From assembly GCF_019931575.1 (NCBI RefSeq), contig NZ_CP082923.1, positions 3,100,001 through 3,164,000 of the forward strand: a stretch of 64,000 nt of DNA, read 5' to 3'. Below the pieces are notes generated by a model that saw nothing but the letters and a program-made list of their open reading frames with translations, was not told the origin of the DNA and made no database searches. This DNA comes from Caulobacter segnis. GTDB lineage: Bacteria; Pseudomonadota; Alphaproteobacteria; Caulobacterales; Caulobacteraceae. Below, one piece after another: positions 54,763 to 64,000 of this stretch; positions within the stretch are counted from its first letter, which is position 1; every line of letters starts with the position of its first letter. The translations under genes were made by a program, and so were the position numbers.

Positions 54763-56217
54763 TCAGTGGAGCAGCAGAGACGCGATCAGCAGCACGGCGA
54801 AGAAGCCCGTGAAGTCGGTCAGGAAGGTCACGAAGATCGACGACGACACCGCGGGGTCGCGCCCCATCTTCTCAAGGGCCAGGGGCGCCAGGATGCCGCC
54901 GACCGCCGCGGTGAAGATGTTGGCCACCAGGGCCGAGCCGACGATGATCGCCAGCTTGCCGTGATGGTCGGCGGGGCCGAAGAACAGATAGGTCGCCGTG
55001 CCCATCACCAGGGCCAGGCACAGGCCATTGACCAGACCCACCAGCAGTTCGCGCAGGACGATCCGGCGGGCGTTGGCCGTGGTCAGCTCCTTGCTGGCCA
55101 AGGCGCGCACGGCGACGGCCAGGGTCTGGGTGCCGGCGTTGCCGCCCAGCGACGAGACAATCGGCATCAGGATGGCCAGGGCCACCAGTTGGGCGATCTC
55201 GGCCTGGAAGATGGCGACGCCGCTGACCGCCACGGTGGCGGTGGCCAGGTTCAGCATCAGCCACGGCAGGCGCGACTTGACGATCTCGACCACCGAGGCG
55301 TCGCGGCCGGCGTCGGACACGCCGGCCAGGGCCAGGATGTCTTCCTGGGCTTCGTCGCGAATGACCTCGACGATGTCATCGACGGTGATCTGGCCGACCA
55401 GGCGCCCGCCCGGCTCGATCACCGGGGCGCTGATCAGGTGGTACTTGTCGAAGATGTAGGCGACCTCTTCCTGGTCCATCTCGACCGGGATTTCGGTGAC
55501 CGCTTCCATCAGCTCGGCCAGCGGCGTGTCGCGGCGGCTGCGCAGCAGGATGCTGATCGGGATCGCGCCGACGGGCTTGAAGGTCGGGTCGACCACATAG
55601 ACGTCGAAGAACAGCTCGGGCAGCGTCTCGCCCGCCTCGCGGACATGGTCGATCGTCTGGCCGACGGTCCAGAATTCCGGCGCGGCCAGGAACTCGCGCT
55701 GCATCAGGCGGCCGGCGGTCTCGTCCTCGTACGACAGGGTCGTCTCGATGGCGGCGCGGTCGGTCTCGCCCATGGCGGCCAGCACCTGGAAGCGCTTGGT
55801 GTCGTCCAGGTCGTCGATGACGTCGGCGGCGTCGTCGGTGTCCAGCTCCTCCAGCGCGCGGGCCAGGGTCACCGACGGCGTGGCCTCCAGCACCTCCTCG
55901 CGGAGGTTCTCATCCATCTCCGAGATGATCTCGCCCAGGGCCTCGGGGTCGAGCAGCGGGATCACCTGCTCGCGGTAGTCGGCCGTCAGGAAGCCCATCA
56001 GGTCGGCGACGTCGGCCGGCTCCAGGGCCCCGACCAGCTCGCGCAGGCGCTTGGCGTCGCCGCTGTCGGCGGCGTCGATCACCATCTCGACGTATTCGGG
56101 ATTGAGGGCGTAGTCCTCGCCGAGAGCGAGATCTTCCAGCTCCTCGGGGGTCTCGGACTTGGCCAGCGGAATGTCGTCCAGCATTTCGTCGGTCAGTTCG
56201 GCGGTGTCCCGGGTCAT
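54763..56217 (-). CDS. mgtE: Magnesium transporter MgtE
   Basis: The 484-residue protein has the MgtE order: an acidic N-terminal helical domain (about 20-150), two CBS domains (about 150-275) that sense Mg2+, and a five-span membrane domain (about 300-484) with PIVSSLGGNAGTQTLAVAVRAL lining the pore. Acidic residues in the N-domain/CBS interface, which bind regulatory Mg2+, are plentiful. The start ATG is preceded by GAGGAGGC. No riboswitch of M-box type was recognised upstream. Confidence 0.95.
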   Translation of the reverse strand: MTRDTAELTDEMLDDIPLAKSETPEELEDLALGEDYALNPEYVEMVIDAADSGDAKRLRELVGALEPADVADLMGFLTADYREQVIPLLDPEALGEIISEMDENLREEVLEATPSVTLARALEELDTDDAADVIDDLDDTKRFQVLAAMGETDRAAIETTLSYEDETAGRLMQREFLAAPEFWTVGQTIDHVREAGETLPELFFDVYVVDPTFKPVGAIPISILLRSRRDTPLAELMEAVTEIPVEMDQEEVAYIFDKYHLISAPVIEPGGRLVGQITVDDIVEVIRDEAQEDILALAGVSDAGRDASVVEIVKSRLPWLMLNLATATVAVSGVAIFQAEIAQLVALAILMPIVSSLGGNAGTQTLAVAVRALASKELTTANARRIVLRELLVGLVNGLCLALVMGTATYLFFGPADHHGKLAIIVGSALVANIFTAAVGGILAPLALEKMGRDPAVSSSIFVTFLTDFTGFFAVLLIASLLLH

Positions 56218-56307
56218 GGGGGCCTCCTCTGAGCTCTAGAGCTGCTGGTTCGTTGGCGTTGGTCCGATGAAGCGACCCTGAGGCGAAATCAGGGCCTGGA
56301 AACGATT

Positions 56308-56352
56308 AGAGCGCCCCTGGCGAGTCGGAAACCGATTTCGCCGGAGCGCTCT
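56308..56352. repeat. Large three-part imperfect hairpin between tRNA-Leu and mgtE
   Basis: AGAGCGC/GCGCTCT at the base, GGCGA/TCGCC in the middle and TCGG-AAA-CCGA at the tip. It lies 14 bp downstream of tRNA-Leu (minus strand) and 90 bp upstream of mgtE. It may end the tRNA transcript or be a dispersed repeat. Confidence 0.5.
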
Positions 56353-56365
56353 ACTCAAGTTCACC

Positions 56366-56450
56366 TGGTGCGGTCGAGAAGACTCGAACTTCCACGGGTT
56401 GCCCCACAGCGACCTCAACGCTGCGCGTCTACCAATTCCGCCACGACCGC
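56366..56450 (-). tRNA. tRNA-Leu (anticodon GAG)
   Basis: The 85-nt gene on the minus strand has a 7-bp acceptor stem (GCGGTCG with CGACCGC) and an encoded CCA preceded by A. The anticodon loop is TTGAGGT closed by CAGCG/CGCTG, a long variable arm (TGGGGCAACCCGT) is typical of class II leucine tRNA, and the T-arm contains GTTCGAGTC. The anticodon GAG reads CUC/CUU. Confidence 0.95.
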
Positions 56451-56535
56451 TCGTGGTGAGGGGCGGCAGGTAGCAAACTGAATCGGCTTTGGGAAGTCGG
56501 AAGTTCGCGATGTGCGAACTTACAAGGTGCGGCTT

Positions 56536-56787
56536 TTACGCCCCGCCCGCCATGTAGTCGTAGACGTCGGCCGCGCGGGTCACCTGGATGGCGATGCGGT
56601 CGTCGCTGATCTGGATCTCGCCGCGGGCGATAGGGTGGTTGTTGGCCAGGATCCAGACCTCGTCGTTGGTCTTGGCGTCCAGCGGGATCACCGCGCCACG
56701 ACCCATGCGCAGCAGTTGCTGCATCGGCAGGATCGAGCGTCCGAGAAGGACGGAGATCTCGACATTGACGGCGTTGACCTGGCTCAC
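56536..56787 (-). CDS. Orphan FliN/SpoA-domain protein
   Basis: The 83-residue product (start GTG 56787, AGGGG upstream; a TTG at 56820 would add 11 residues) is one SpoA domain: VNVEISVLLGRSILPMQQLL, RMGRGAVIPLD, WILANNHPIARGEIQISDDRIAIQVT. This matches the C-terminal part of FliN, a component of the flagellar motor switch and of type III secretion C-rings. No flagellar gene is nearby; in C. crescentus the main fliN sits in the fliF operon. It may be an accessory motor or signalling protein. Divergent from lipB by 70 bp. Confidence 0.78.
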   Translation of the reverse strand: MSQVNAVNVEISVLLGRSILPMQQLLRMGRGAVIPLDAKTNDEVWILANNHPIARGEIQISDDRIAIQVTRAADVYDYMAGGA

Positions 56788-56857
56788 GAAGTAAGGCCCC
56801 TGAAACTGACACGCGACCAACCGGGTCGCCGTGTCTCGATTGCAAGATTAGGGCCGT

Positions 56858-57583
56858 ATGCTTGCGCTCCCGTTAAACGCTGAAAATACTGAGATTCCGC
56901 ACATGGGGCGCGAGGACGCCGCCCCTGTGGGGTGGGCGGTTTCGACCGACTACGTGGATTACCCGGCAGCCGTTGCCGCCATGGAGGCCCGCGCGGCCGC
57001 CATCGCCGAGGGCGCGGCGGGCGAGCTGGCGTGGCTGCTGGAGCACCCGCCCCTCTACACCGCTGGCGTCTCGGCCAAGGCCAGCGACCTGATCCAGCCC
57101 GACCGCTTCCCGGTGTTCGAGAGCGGGCGCGGCGGGCAGTTCACCTATCACGGCCCCGGCCAACGGGTGGCCTATGTCATGCTGGACCTGACGAAGCGTG
57201 GTCGCGACGTGCGCGCCTTCGTGGCGGCGCTGGAGGCCTGGATCATCGACGCCCTGGCCGCCTTCAACGTCACCGGCGAGCTGCGCGATGGCCGCGTCGG
57301 TGTCTGGGTCGAGCGCAAGGGCGCCGGCTGGAGCCGCGAGGACAAGATCGCCGCCATCGGCGTGAAGCTGCGCAAGTGGGTCAGCTTCCACGGGATCAGC
57401 CTGAACGTGGAGCCGGATCTTTCCCACTTCTCGGGCATCGTGCCGTGCGGCCAGGTCGAGCACGGCGTGACCAGCCTGGTGGACCTGGGCCTGCCCGTGA
57501 CCCTGGACGAGGCCGACGCAGCGCTGAAGGCCAGCTTCGCGAAGGTGTTCGGGCCGGTCGAGGACGCGCCCGCGCCCGTCTAG
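56858..57583 (+). CDS. lipB: Octanoyl-[acyl-carrier-protein]:protein N-octanoyltransferase LipB
   Basis: LipB moves octanoyl groups from ACP to the lipoyl domains of 2-oxoacid dehydrogenases and GcvH. The 241-residue protein carries [11 protein letters not shown] (about 60-70), [20 protein letters not shown] (about 91-110), [17 protein letters not shown] with the catalytic lysine (Lys163) and SGIVPCG with the catalytic cysteine (Cys197). The first 15 residues may be extra, since [11 protein letters not shown] at residue 16 is another possible start. Confidence 0.94.
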   Translation: MLALPLNAENTEIPHMGREDAAPVGWAVSTDYVDYPAAVAAMEARAAAIAEGAAGELAWLLEHPPLYTAGVSAKASDLIQPDRFPVFESGRGGQFTYHGPGQRVAYVMLDLTKRGRDVRAFVAALEAWIIDALAAFNVTGELRDGRVGVWVERKGAGWSREDKIAAIGVKLRKWVSFHGISLNVEPDLSHFSGIVPCGQVEHGVTSLVDLGLPVTLDEADAALKASFAKVFGPVEDAPAPV

Positions 57584-57593
57584 GCCCGCCCGT

Positions 57594-57998
57594 CTAGATC
57601 GAAATCGTCTTCAGCGGGTTGGCCCCGTAGCGGTTGGCGCCCTGCTCGCCCCCCATCACGCCCAGCTCGACGATCGCCCAGATCAGGACCAGGCTGAACA
57701 GGAAGTCCAGGAAGTGCTCGGGCTGCGGCCAGACCGCGACCACGGCCACCAGGATCAGCAGCGCCCACCAGCCCGAGCGGCCACGATCGTGCAGCCGTTT
57801 GGACAGCACGCAGGCGCCCGAGAACAGCAGGGCCGGATAGACCAGCCAGCCGGTCAGCCAGTGCAGGGTGTAGCCGGCGATGGCCTCGTACAGCACCGCC
57901 ACGCCGATCAGCACGCCGGCCGCGATCAGGAACGGCGTGCGCGCCAGCCTGCCGTTCGACGACAGGAACAGCTCCGCCCATTCGCTACGATCGCTCAT
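57594..57998 (-). CDS. DUF805 family membrane protein
   Basis: The 134-residue protein shows the DUF805 layout: an N-terminal NGRLARTPFLIA, hydrophobic segments (about 22-44, 47-64 and 72-112) and the family signature VLSKRLHDRGRSGWWALL (about 64-81). The C-terminus is polar (EQGANRYGANPL). DUF805 proteins are small inner-membrane proteins without assigned function. Convergent with lipB, with stops 10 bp apart. Confidence 0.9.
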   Translation of the reverse strand: MSDRSEWAELFLSSNGRLARTPFLIAAGVLIGVAVLYEAIAGYTLHWLTGWLVYPALLFSGACVLSKRLHDRGRSGWWALLILVAVVAVWPQPEHFLDFLFSLVLIWAIVELGVMGGEQGANRYGANPLKTISI

Positions 57999-58083
57999 GC
58001 CCGCCCTTGCCGTCCTTCGAGTCGGCCGTTCGCCGACGGACGCAATCTAGAGCCTGCGCCGTGACGGAGAAAGAGCCGCCGCC

Positions 58084-60081
<1,998 letters not shown>

Positions 60082-60235
60082 CGGCAACGTCCGCCCGTGG
60101 TTTTTGTGCTTTGCAGCATGGCGTATCAGCCCCCGGCGGGTTTGCAAGCATGCCCTTACGGCGCTAAACCTGCGCCCAGGCATGACACCGGTTACCAAGA
60201 GCCGCGATGTCCGCCATCGGGAGGAGACGGTTCAC

Positions 60236-63200
60236 ATGAAGGCGATTTTCCTGGGCTCGGCCTGCGCGCTGATCCTGGCCAACGCGGCCGTCGCCGCGCA
60301 ATCGGCCGAGCCGGCGCTGCTGTTCCAGGTCTCGGGCGACAAGGGCCTGGTCGCCGACGTCGCCGCCGGCGATCCCGTCCCCAATTTCGCCGACAAGGTC
60401 ACGCCGATCGACGGCAAGGCGGGCAAAGGCTTCCACGCCGAGGACGACGGGATCGTCTCATGGAACGCGCCCGGCAACATCCAGGCCCAGCGCGGGACCC
60501 TCTCCTTCTTCTGGCGCTCGGGCTACCCGGTCGGCGTCGCGCCATTCGTGATCTTCCGCGTCGGCTATGCCGATCACAGCAGCTGGGACATGGCGTTCCT
60601 GCGCATCGACTGGAACGGCCACGGCTTCGACGCCTTCGTCACCGACAACGGCCTGGCCCGCACCCGCGTGTCGTTCAAGGTCGACAAGAACCCGGCCGCC
60701 GACGCCTGGACCCACTTGGCCTTCACCTGGGACGAGACCACCGGCGTCCAGCTGTATGTCGACGGCAAGCTGGCGGCCAGGAAGGAAACCAAGGCGGTCT
60801 ATGACGCCGGTCTGGACCAGTTCGGCGTCGCCGGCCGCGTGATCGCCCCGCACCAGGTGCAGAGCCGCTACAACTTTACCCGCGGCGGCGACCTGGACGA
60901 GCTGCGCGTCTACGATCGCCCGCTGGCCGCCGACGCCATCGCCGCCCTGGCCCGCAACGAAGCCCCGGCCGCGCAGGCGCCGGTCCCCACGCTCGCCGAT
61001 CCCGCCGTCCGCGCCGCCTGGAAGCAGCGCTACGGCTGGACCCTCGCCGCCCCTCCGTTGCTGACCGACGCCCAGACCACGATCCGCAAGGTCGAGTTCG
61101 CCGACGCCAAGGACATCAAGGAATGGATGTGGCGGGCCAACGACGGCATCCCGGAAACCACCTGGCCCGGCGTCTACAACCGCTCGCGCCTGGAAGGCCG
61201 TAATGACTACTTCCAGCTGCCCGACTGGAACGTCTATGTCGACGGCGGCAAGGCCCTGACCCTGGCCCTGCCCGACGAGCCGATCAACCGCCTGGAGATC
61301 CAGGGCCCGGCCTATGGCGACCTCTCCTGGGCCGCCCCGGGGACAACGAAGGCGGGTGACAAGGGATCCAGCGTCGCGACCCGCGCCAAGGATCAGGCCC
61401 GCACGGTCACCACCCTGGCCAAGCCGCTCAGCGGCGGCGTCCTGACCTTCACCAACGTGGCCCAGGAGACCCCGATCCAGGAGATCTGGGCCTACAATGT
61501 CTCGGTCGGGGCCGAGCCGAAGGACGCCTTCAAGATGACCTACACGGTCCGGGCCGACGTGGCGCCGGACTATCTGAATCTGGCCGACCTCAACGCCTAT
61601 GTCGCCGGCCGCCACCCGGCGGGCGAGCGCGCCACGGTCGTGGCCATTCCGGACGCCGCGCCGACCCGGCCGCGTCCCGCCTCGGACCTGACCGCGCCCG
61701 GCCTGCCGATCGTCCACGTGCTGATCCCGTCGGGCTTCGGCGACGCCCCGGCCGCCAAGCCGCTGGCCCGCAACTGGGCCTATGGCTGGGAGAACGCCCG
61801 CGACGGCCTGGACGGCGTGGCCATCGACATTCCTGCTCTGCCCGGCGCCGCTGGCGTCACGATCCCGCTGAACATCCAGGTCAAGGACCCGATCTGGCCG
61901 GGCCGCAACATGATCGACGTCAGCGTCTCGGTGAAGGCCGGCGAGGCCCGCACCGTCTGGCTCGATATGCGCGACCGCATCCTGACCGCCGACAGCCTGT
62001 ACCTGACCATCGCCGCCGACAGCGCCGAGTTCGGCCCCAAGGCCCTGGACGGCGCCAAGATCCGCCTCGTTCTGAAGGATCGCGACAAGGCCAAGGCCGA
62101 GCACATCGCCGACCGCCTGAACCAGGTGAAGGACAACTGGGCCTTCCTGGTCGAGGAGCACACCACCTCCAAGCGCCAGGGCCTGTATCGCCGCCTCTAC
62201 GCCGACATCTCCGACCTCCTGAAGGTCGATCCCGACAATCAGGTCGGCCGCGAGTACTGGGGCGACATCACCTATGGCAGCCAAGGCTGGCCAGCGTTCG
62301 AGCAGCCCAAGCCGACGGACGGGACACCCCTGTGGGCCTTCCGTCAGACCGAGGACCTGAAGCTGGTCGCCAAGTTCATCAACTGGTGGATCGACGAGCG
62401 CCAGGCCGACTTCGGCGACTTCGGCGGCGGCCTGTCGGACGACACCGACCTGTTGCAGCAATGGCCGGGCGTGGCGCTGATGGGCGTCCAGCCGGACAAG
62501 CTGACCCACTCGCTGAACCGCCTGACTGACGCGGTCTACAAGAACGGCATGTTCACGGACGGTCTCTCGACCATCGTGACCGACGAGTTGCACGCCTACG
62601 AGGAAGGCATCAATTCCAACTCCGAGGCGATGTACGTCAACTACGGCGACCCGCTGGCGGTGGAGCGGCTGTTCACGACGGTGAAGGCCCTGCCTCGGGT
62701 CGTCGACAAGAACCCGGCCGGCCACGTCCACTTCAACACCAACTGGTACAGCGGCAAGATCTCGTACCGCGAGGGCCCGTGGGAGTGGCAGAAGCCGTAT
62801 TCGTTCGGCGTCGTCCATCCGTCGATCCTGATCAGCGATTACAACGGCGACCCGACCGCCCGAGACACCGTCATCGGCCTGGCCGACGGCTACCTGGCCC
62901 ACGTGGCCAAGGACGGCTCGTATCCGAACGAGATCAACTGGCGCACCGACGCCGTGCGCGGCGGCACGGTGCTGCAGGGCTCGGGCGCGGACGGTCCGTT
63001 CCAGATCTTCTGGTCGGCCTGGCGCCTGACCGGCGACAAGAAGTACCTGGCCCCGATCACCTGGCGGATCTCCAAGAGCGGCCTCAAGTCGCTGCAGAGC
63101 ATCAACGACAACGCCCTGACCGAGATGGGCCTGGCGGCGGCCAACAAGGACGCCCTGGTCAGGGCGGCCGCCAAGGGCGGCGCGTTCGAGCGCTACGCGG

Positions 63201-64000
63201 CCTGGTCGCTGACCGGCGACAAGACATATCTCGAGGACCTCTACGCCGACGAGATCCAGTGGAACGCCCAGCACATGTACATGCACACGGAAGGCCACTG
63301 GTGGTCGGACCGTGTCGAGCTGCCCAGCGACTATCTGCAACGCTCACGCCTGGGCGGCATCGCCAACAAGCGTAGTCAGATGACGCCGGGCCACGTGGTC
63401 AGCTGGCGCTTCGACAACGCCGACGGCGCGGACGTGGCGCTGCTGGTCAAGGACGCCACCAAGACCAGCTTCAAGGTCATCGCCTACAACCGCACCGACA
63501 AGCCGGTGACGGGCGTGATGACCGGCTGGAACGTCGCGCCGGGCCTGTGGAGCCTCAGCCAGGGCGTCGACACCACCGGCGACGACCTCATCGACGGGAC
63601 GCCCGAGACGGCCACGTTCGAATTCGAGCGCAGCCTGGGGGTCAGGATCGCCCTGTCGCCTCGCCAGACGGTGATCATGGACCTTAAGCTGGTCAAGGCC
63701 GGCGATGATCCGGCCAAGCGCGCCGATCTCGGCGTCGGCCGGGGCGACGTGACGGTGAAGGGCTCGACGCTCACCGCCAAGGTCCACAGCCTGGGCGCCC
63801 AAGACACGCAGGCGGCCAAGCTGGAGCTGGTCGACACGGCGTACAAGGTCGTGGAAAGCGCCCCGATCCCGGCCCTGAAAGCGCCGCTCGACTTGCTGCC
63901 CAAGACCGCTACGGTGAAGCTGAAGATCCCGGCGGGCGTGAAGGCCTCGGGCCTGCGGGTCCGGATCGTCACCAGTCAGCCCCAGAACACCCGCCTGAAC
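60236..64000 (+). CDS. Large secreted multidomain protein with LamG-like N-terminal domain, incomplete at the right edge
   Basis: Open from ATG 60236 (GGGAGGAGA upstream) through 64000, giving at least 1,255 residues. The signal peptide is MKAIFLGSACALILANAAVAA. Residues about 30-235 read as a concanavalin/LamG-type module (GTLSFFWRSGYPVG, THLAFTWDETTGVQLYVDGK, ELRVYDRPL). The middle shows beta-rich regions and NEP-like alpha/alpha-repeat segments with many Trp (GISYREGPWEWQKPYS-type stretches, WRTDAVRGGTVLQGSG, GHWWSDRVELPSDYLQRSRLGG around 1015-1040). The overall look is of a polysaccharide-degrading or -binding enzyme, but I recognise no catalytic family. It diverges from pccA. Confidence 0.82.
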   Translation, partial: MKAIFLGSACALILANAAVAAQSAEPALLFQVSGDKGLVADVAAGDPVPNFADKVTPIDGKAGKGFHAEDDGIVSWNAPGNIQAQRGTLSFFWRSGYPVGVAPFVIFRVGYADHSSWDMAFLRIDWNGHGFDAFVTDNGLARTRVSFKVDKNPAADAWTHLAFTWDETTGVQLYVDGKLAARKETKAVYDAGLDQFGVAGRVIAPHQVQSRYNFTRGGDLDELRVYDRPLAADAIAALARNEAPAAQAPVPTLADPAVRAAWKQRYGWTLAAPPLLTDAQTTIRKVEFADAKDIKEWMWRANDGIPETTWPGVYNRSRLEGRNDYFQLPDWNVYVDGGKALTLALPDEPINRLEIQGPAYGDLSWAAPGTTKAGDKGSSVATRAKDQARTVTTLAKPLSGGVLTFTNVAQETPIQEIWAYNVSVGAEPKDAFKMTYTVRADVAPDYLNLADLNAYVAGRHPAGERATVVAIPDAAPTRPRPASDLTAPGLPIVHVLIPSGFGDAPAAKPLARNWAYGWENARDGLDGVAIDIPALPGAAGVTIPLNIQVKDPIWPGRNMIDVSVSVKAGEARTVWLDMRDRILTADSLYLTIAADSAEFGPKALDGAKIRLVLKDRDKAKAEHIADRLNQVKDNWAFLVEEHTTSKRQGLYRRLYADISDLLKVDPDNQVGREYWGDITYGSQGWPAFEQPKPTDGTPLWAFRQTEDLKLVAKFINWWIDERQADFGDFGGGLSDDTDLLQQWPGVALMGVQPDKLTHSLNRLTDAVYKNGMFTDGLSTIVTDELHAYEEGINSNSEAMYVNYGDPLAVERLFTTVKALPRVVDKNPAGHVHFNTNWYSGKISYREGPWEWQKPYSFGVVHPSILISDYNGDPTARDTVIGLADGYLAHVAKDGSYPNEINWRTDAVRGGTVLQGSGADGPFQIFWSAWRLTGDKKYLAPITWRISKSGLKSLQSINDNALTEMGLAAANKDALVRAAAKGGAFERYAAWSLTGDKTYLEDLYADEIQWNAQHMYMHTEGHWWSDRVELPSDYLQRSRLGGIANKRSQMTPGHVVSWRFDNADGADVALLVKDATKTSFKVIAYNRTDKPVTGVMTGWNVAPGLWSLSQGVDTTGDDLIDGTPETATFEFERSLGVRIALSPRQTVIMDLKLVKAGDDPAKRADLGVGRGDVTVKGSTLTAKVHSLGAQDTQAAKLELVDTAYKVVESAPIPALKAPLDLLPKTATVKLKIPAGVKASGLRVRIVTSQPQNTRLN

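Noticed and set aside
60458..63340. A 960-codon open frame on the minus strand
   Set aside because: It is antisense to the secreted-protein gene, which has a signal peptide and ribosome-binding site; the antisense translation is low-complexity and Gly/Val/Asp/Gln-rich, as expected from GC3 bias.

Overview
This window is a GC-rich alphaproteobacterial chromosome segment that I assign to the genus Caulobacter (or a very close relative). The reasons are a divK-pleD pair in which DivK Asp53, PleD Asp53, the PleD I-site RxxD at 359-362 and GGEEF at 368-372 fall exactly at the C. crescentus positions; a mipZ gene; a ClpS whose longer reading matches C. crescentus numbering; and a PyrB/inactive PyrC' pair. 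I see no insertion sequence, prophage, integrase or CRISPR array. This looks like core chromosome with a few lineage-specific genes.

Layout. 1-9.1 kb: gatCA (leftward, gatA cut by the window edge), ruvX, a 750-bp gene-free interval rich in base-paired segments, pyrB-pyrC', a small membrane protein, plsY, dprA, a TPR-methyltransferase, a TonB-like proline-rich protein and a 65-residue unknown. 9.2-23.5 kb: topA, a membrane-anchored unknown, rnr, a CE2-type esterase divergent from an aminotransferase, an M20 amidohydrolase, a Nudix hydrolase, a DUF6265 protein, rpmG (L33), a small membrane protein, a PafA/SPAP-type phosphatase and a GH28 protein. 23.6-31.2 kb: pleD and divK (cell cycle and c-di-GMP), a HAD-like and a ROK kinase gene, a DinB with an N-terminal zinc ribbon, clpS and clpA. 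31.3-43 kb: a BLUF photosensor, HIT, DUF4287, PPOX-like, the overlapping ridA/GDPD/DUF482 trio, a phasin, a D-Ala-D-Ala carboxypeptidase with SPOR, an aminotransferase preceded by a 19-codon ORF, a membrane J-protein, mipZ divergent from panC, a 30-residue membrane protein, DUF1489 and a TonB-C-like secreted protein. 43-53.3 kb: leucine degradation (mccB, enoyl-CoA hydratase, a DUF3667 membrane protein and mccA as one apparent operon; isovaleryl-CoA dehydrogenase further on), with a cNMP-binding patatin, a Tam-like methyltransferase and two tiny ORFs in between. 53.4-64 kb: a membrane-anchored GH24 lysozyme, mgtE, tRNA-Leu(GAG), an orphan FliN-like gene, lipB, a DUF805 protein, pccA and a very large secreted protein that runs off the right edge.

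How the genes work together. IVD, MCC alpha/beta and the hydratase cover isovaleryl-CoA to HMG-CoA. PccA handles propionyl-CoA, but its partner PccB is not in the window. DivK, PleD, MipZ, ClpS and ClpA are cell-cycle, division-plane and proteolysis functions characteristic of Caulobacter, and CtrA-like and GANTC motifs lie upstream of divK and mipZ. The GH28 protein, the CE2 esterase and the giant secreted protein fit growth on plant polysaccharides.

Findings most worth checking: the structured gene-free interval at 1.5-1.95 kb; the catalytically degenerate dihydroorotase; the tiny-ORF transcription unit at 51.9-52.13 kb; the 19-codon ORF in front of the aminotransferase; the DUF3667 gene inside the leucine operon; nearly identical 26-bp palindromes between two convergent gene pairs; and the orphan FliN.
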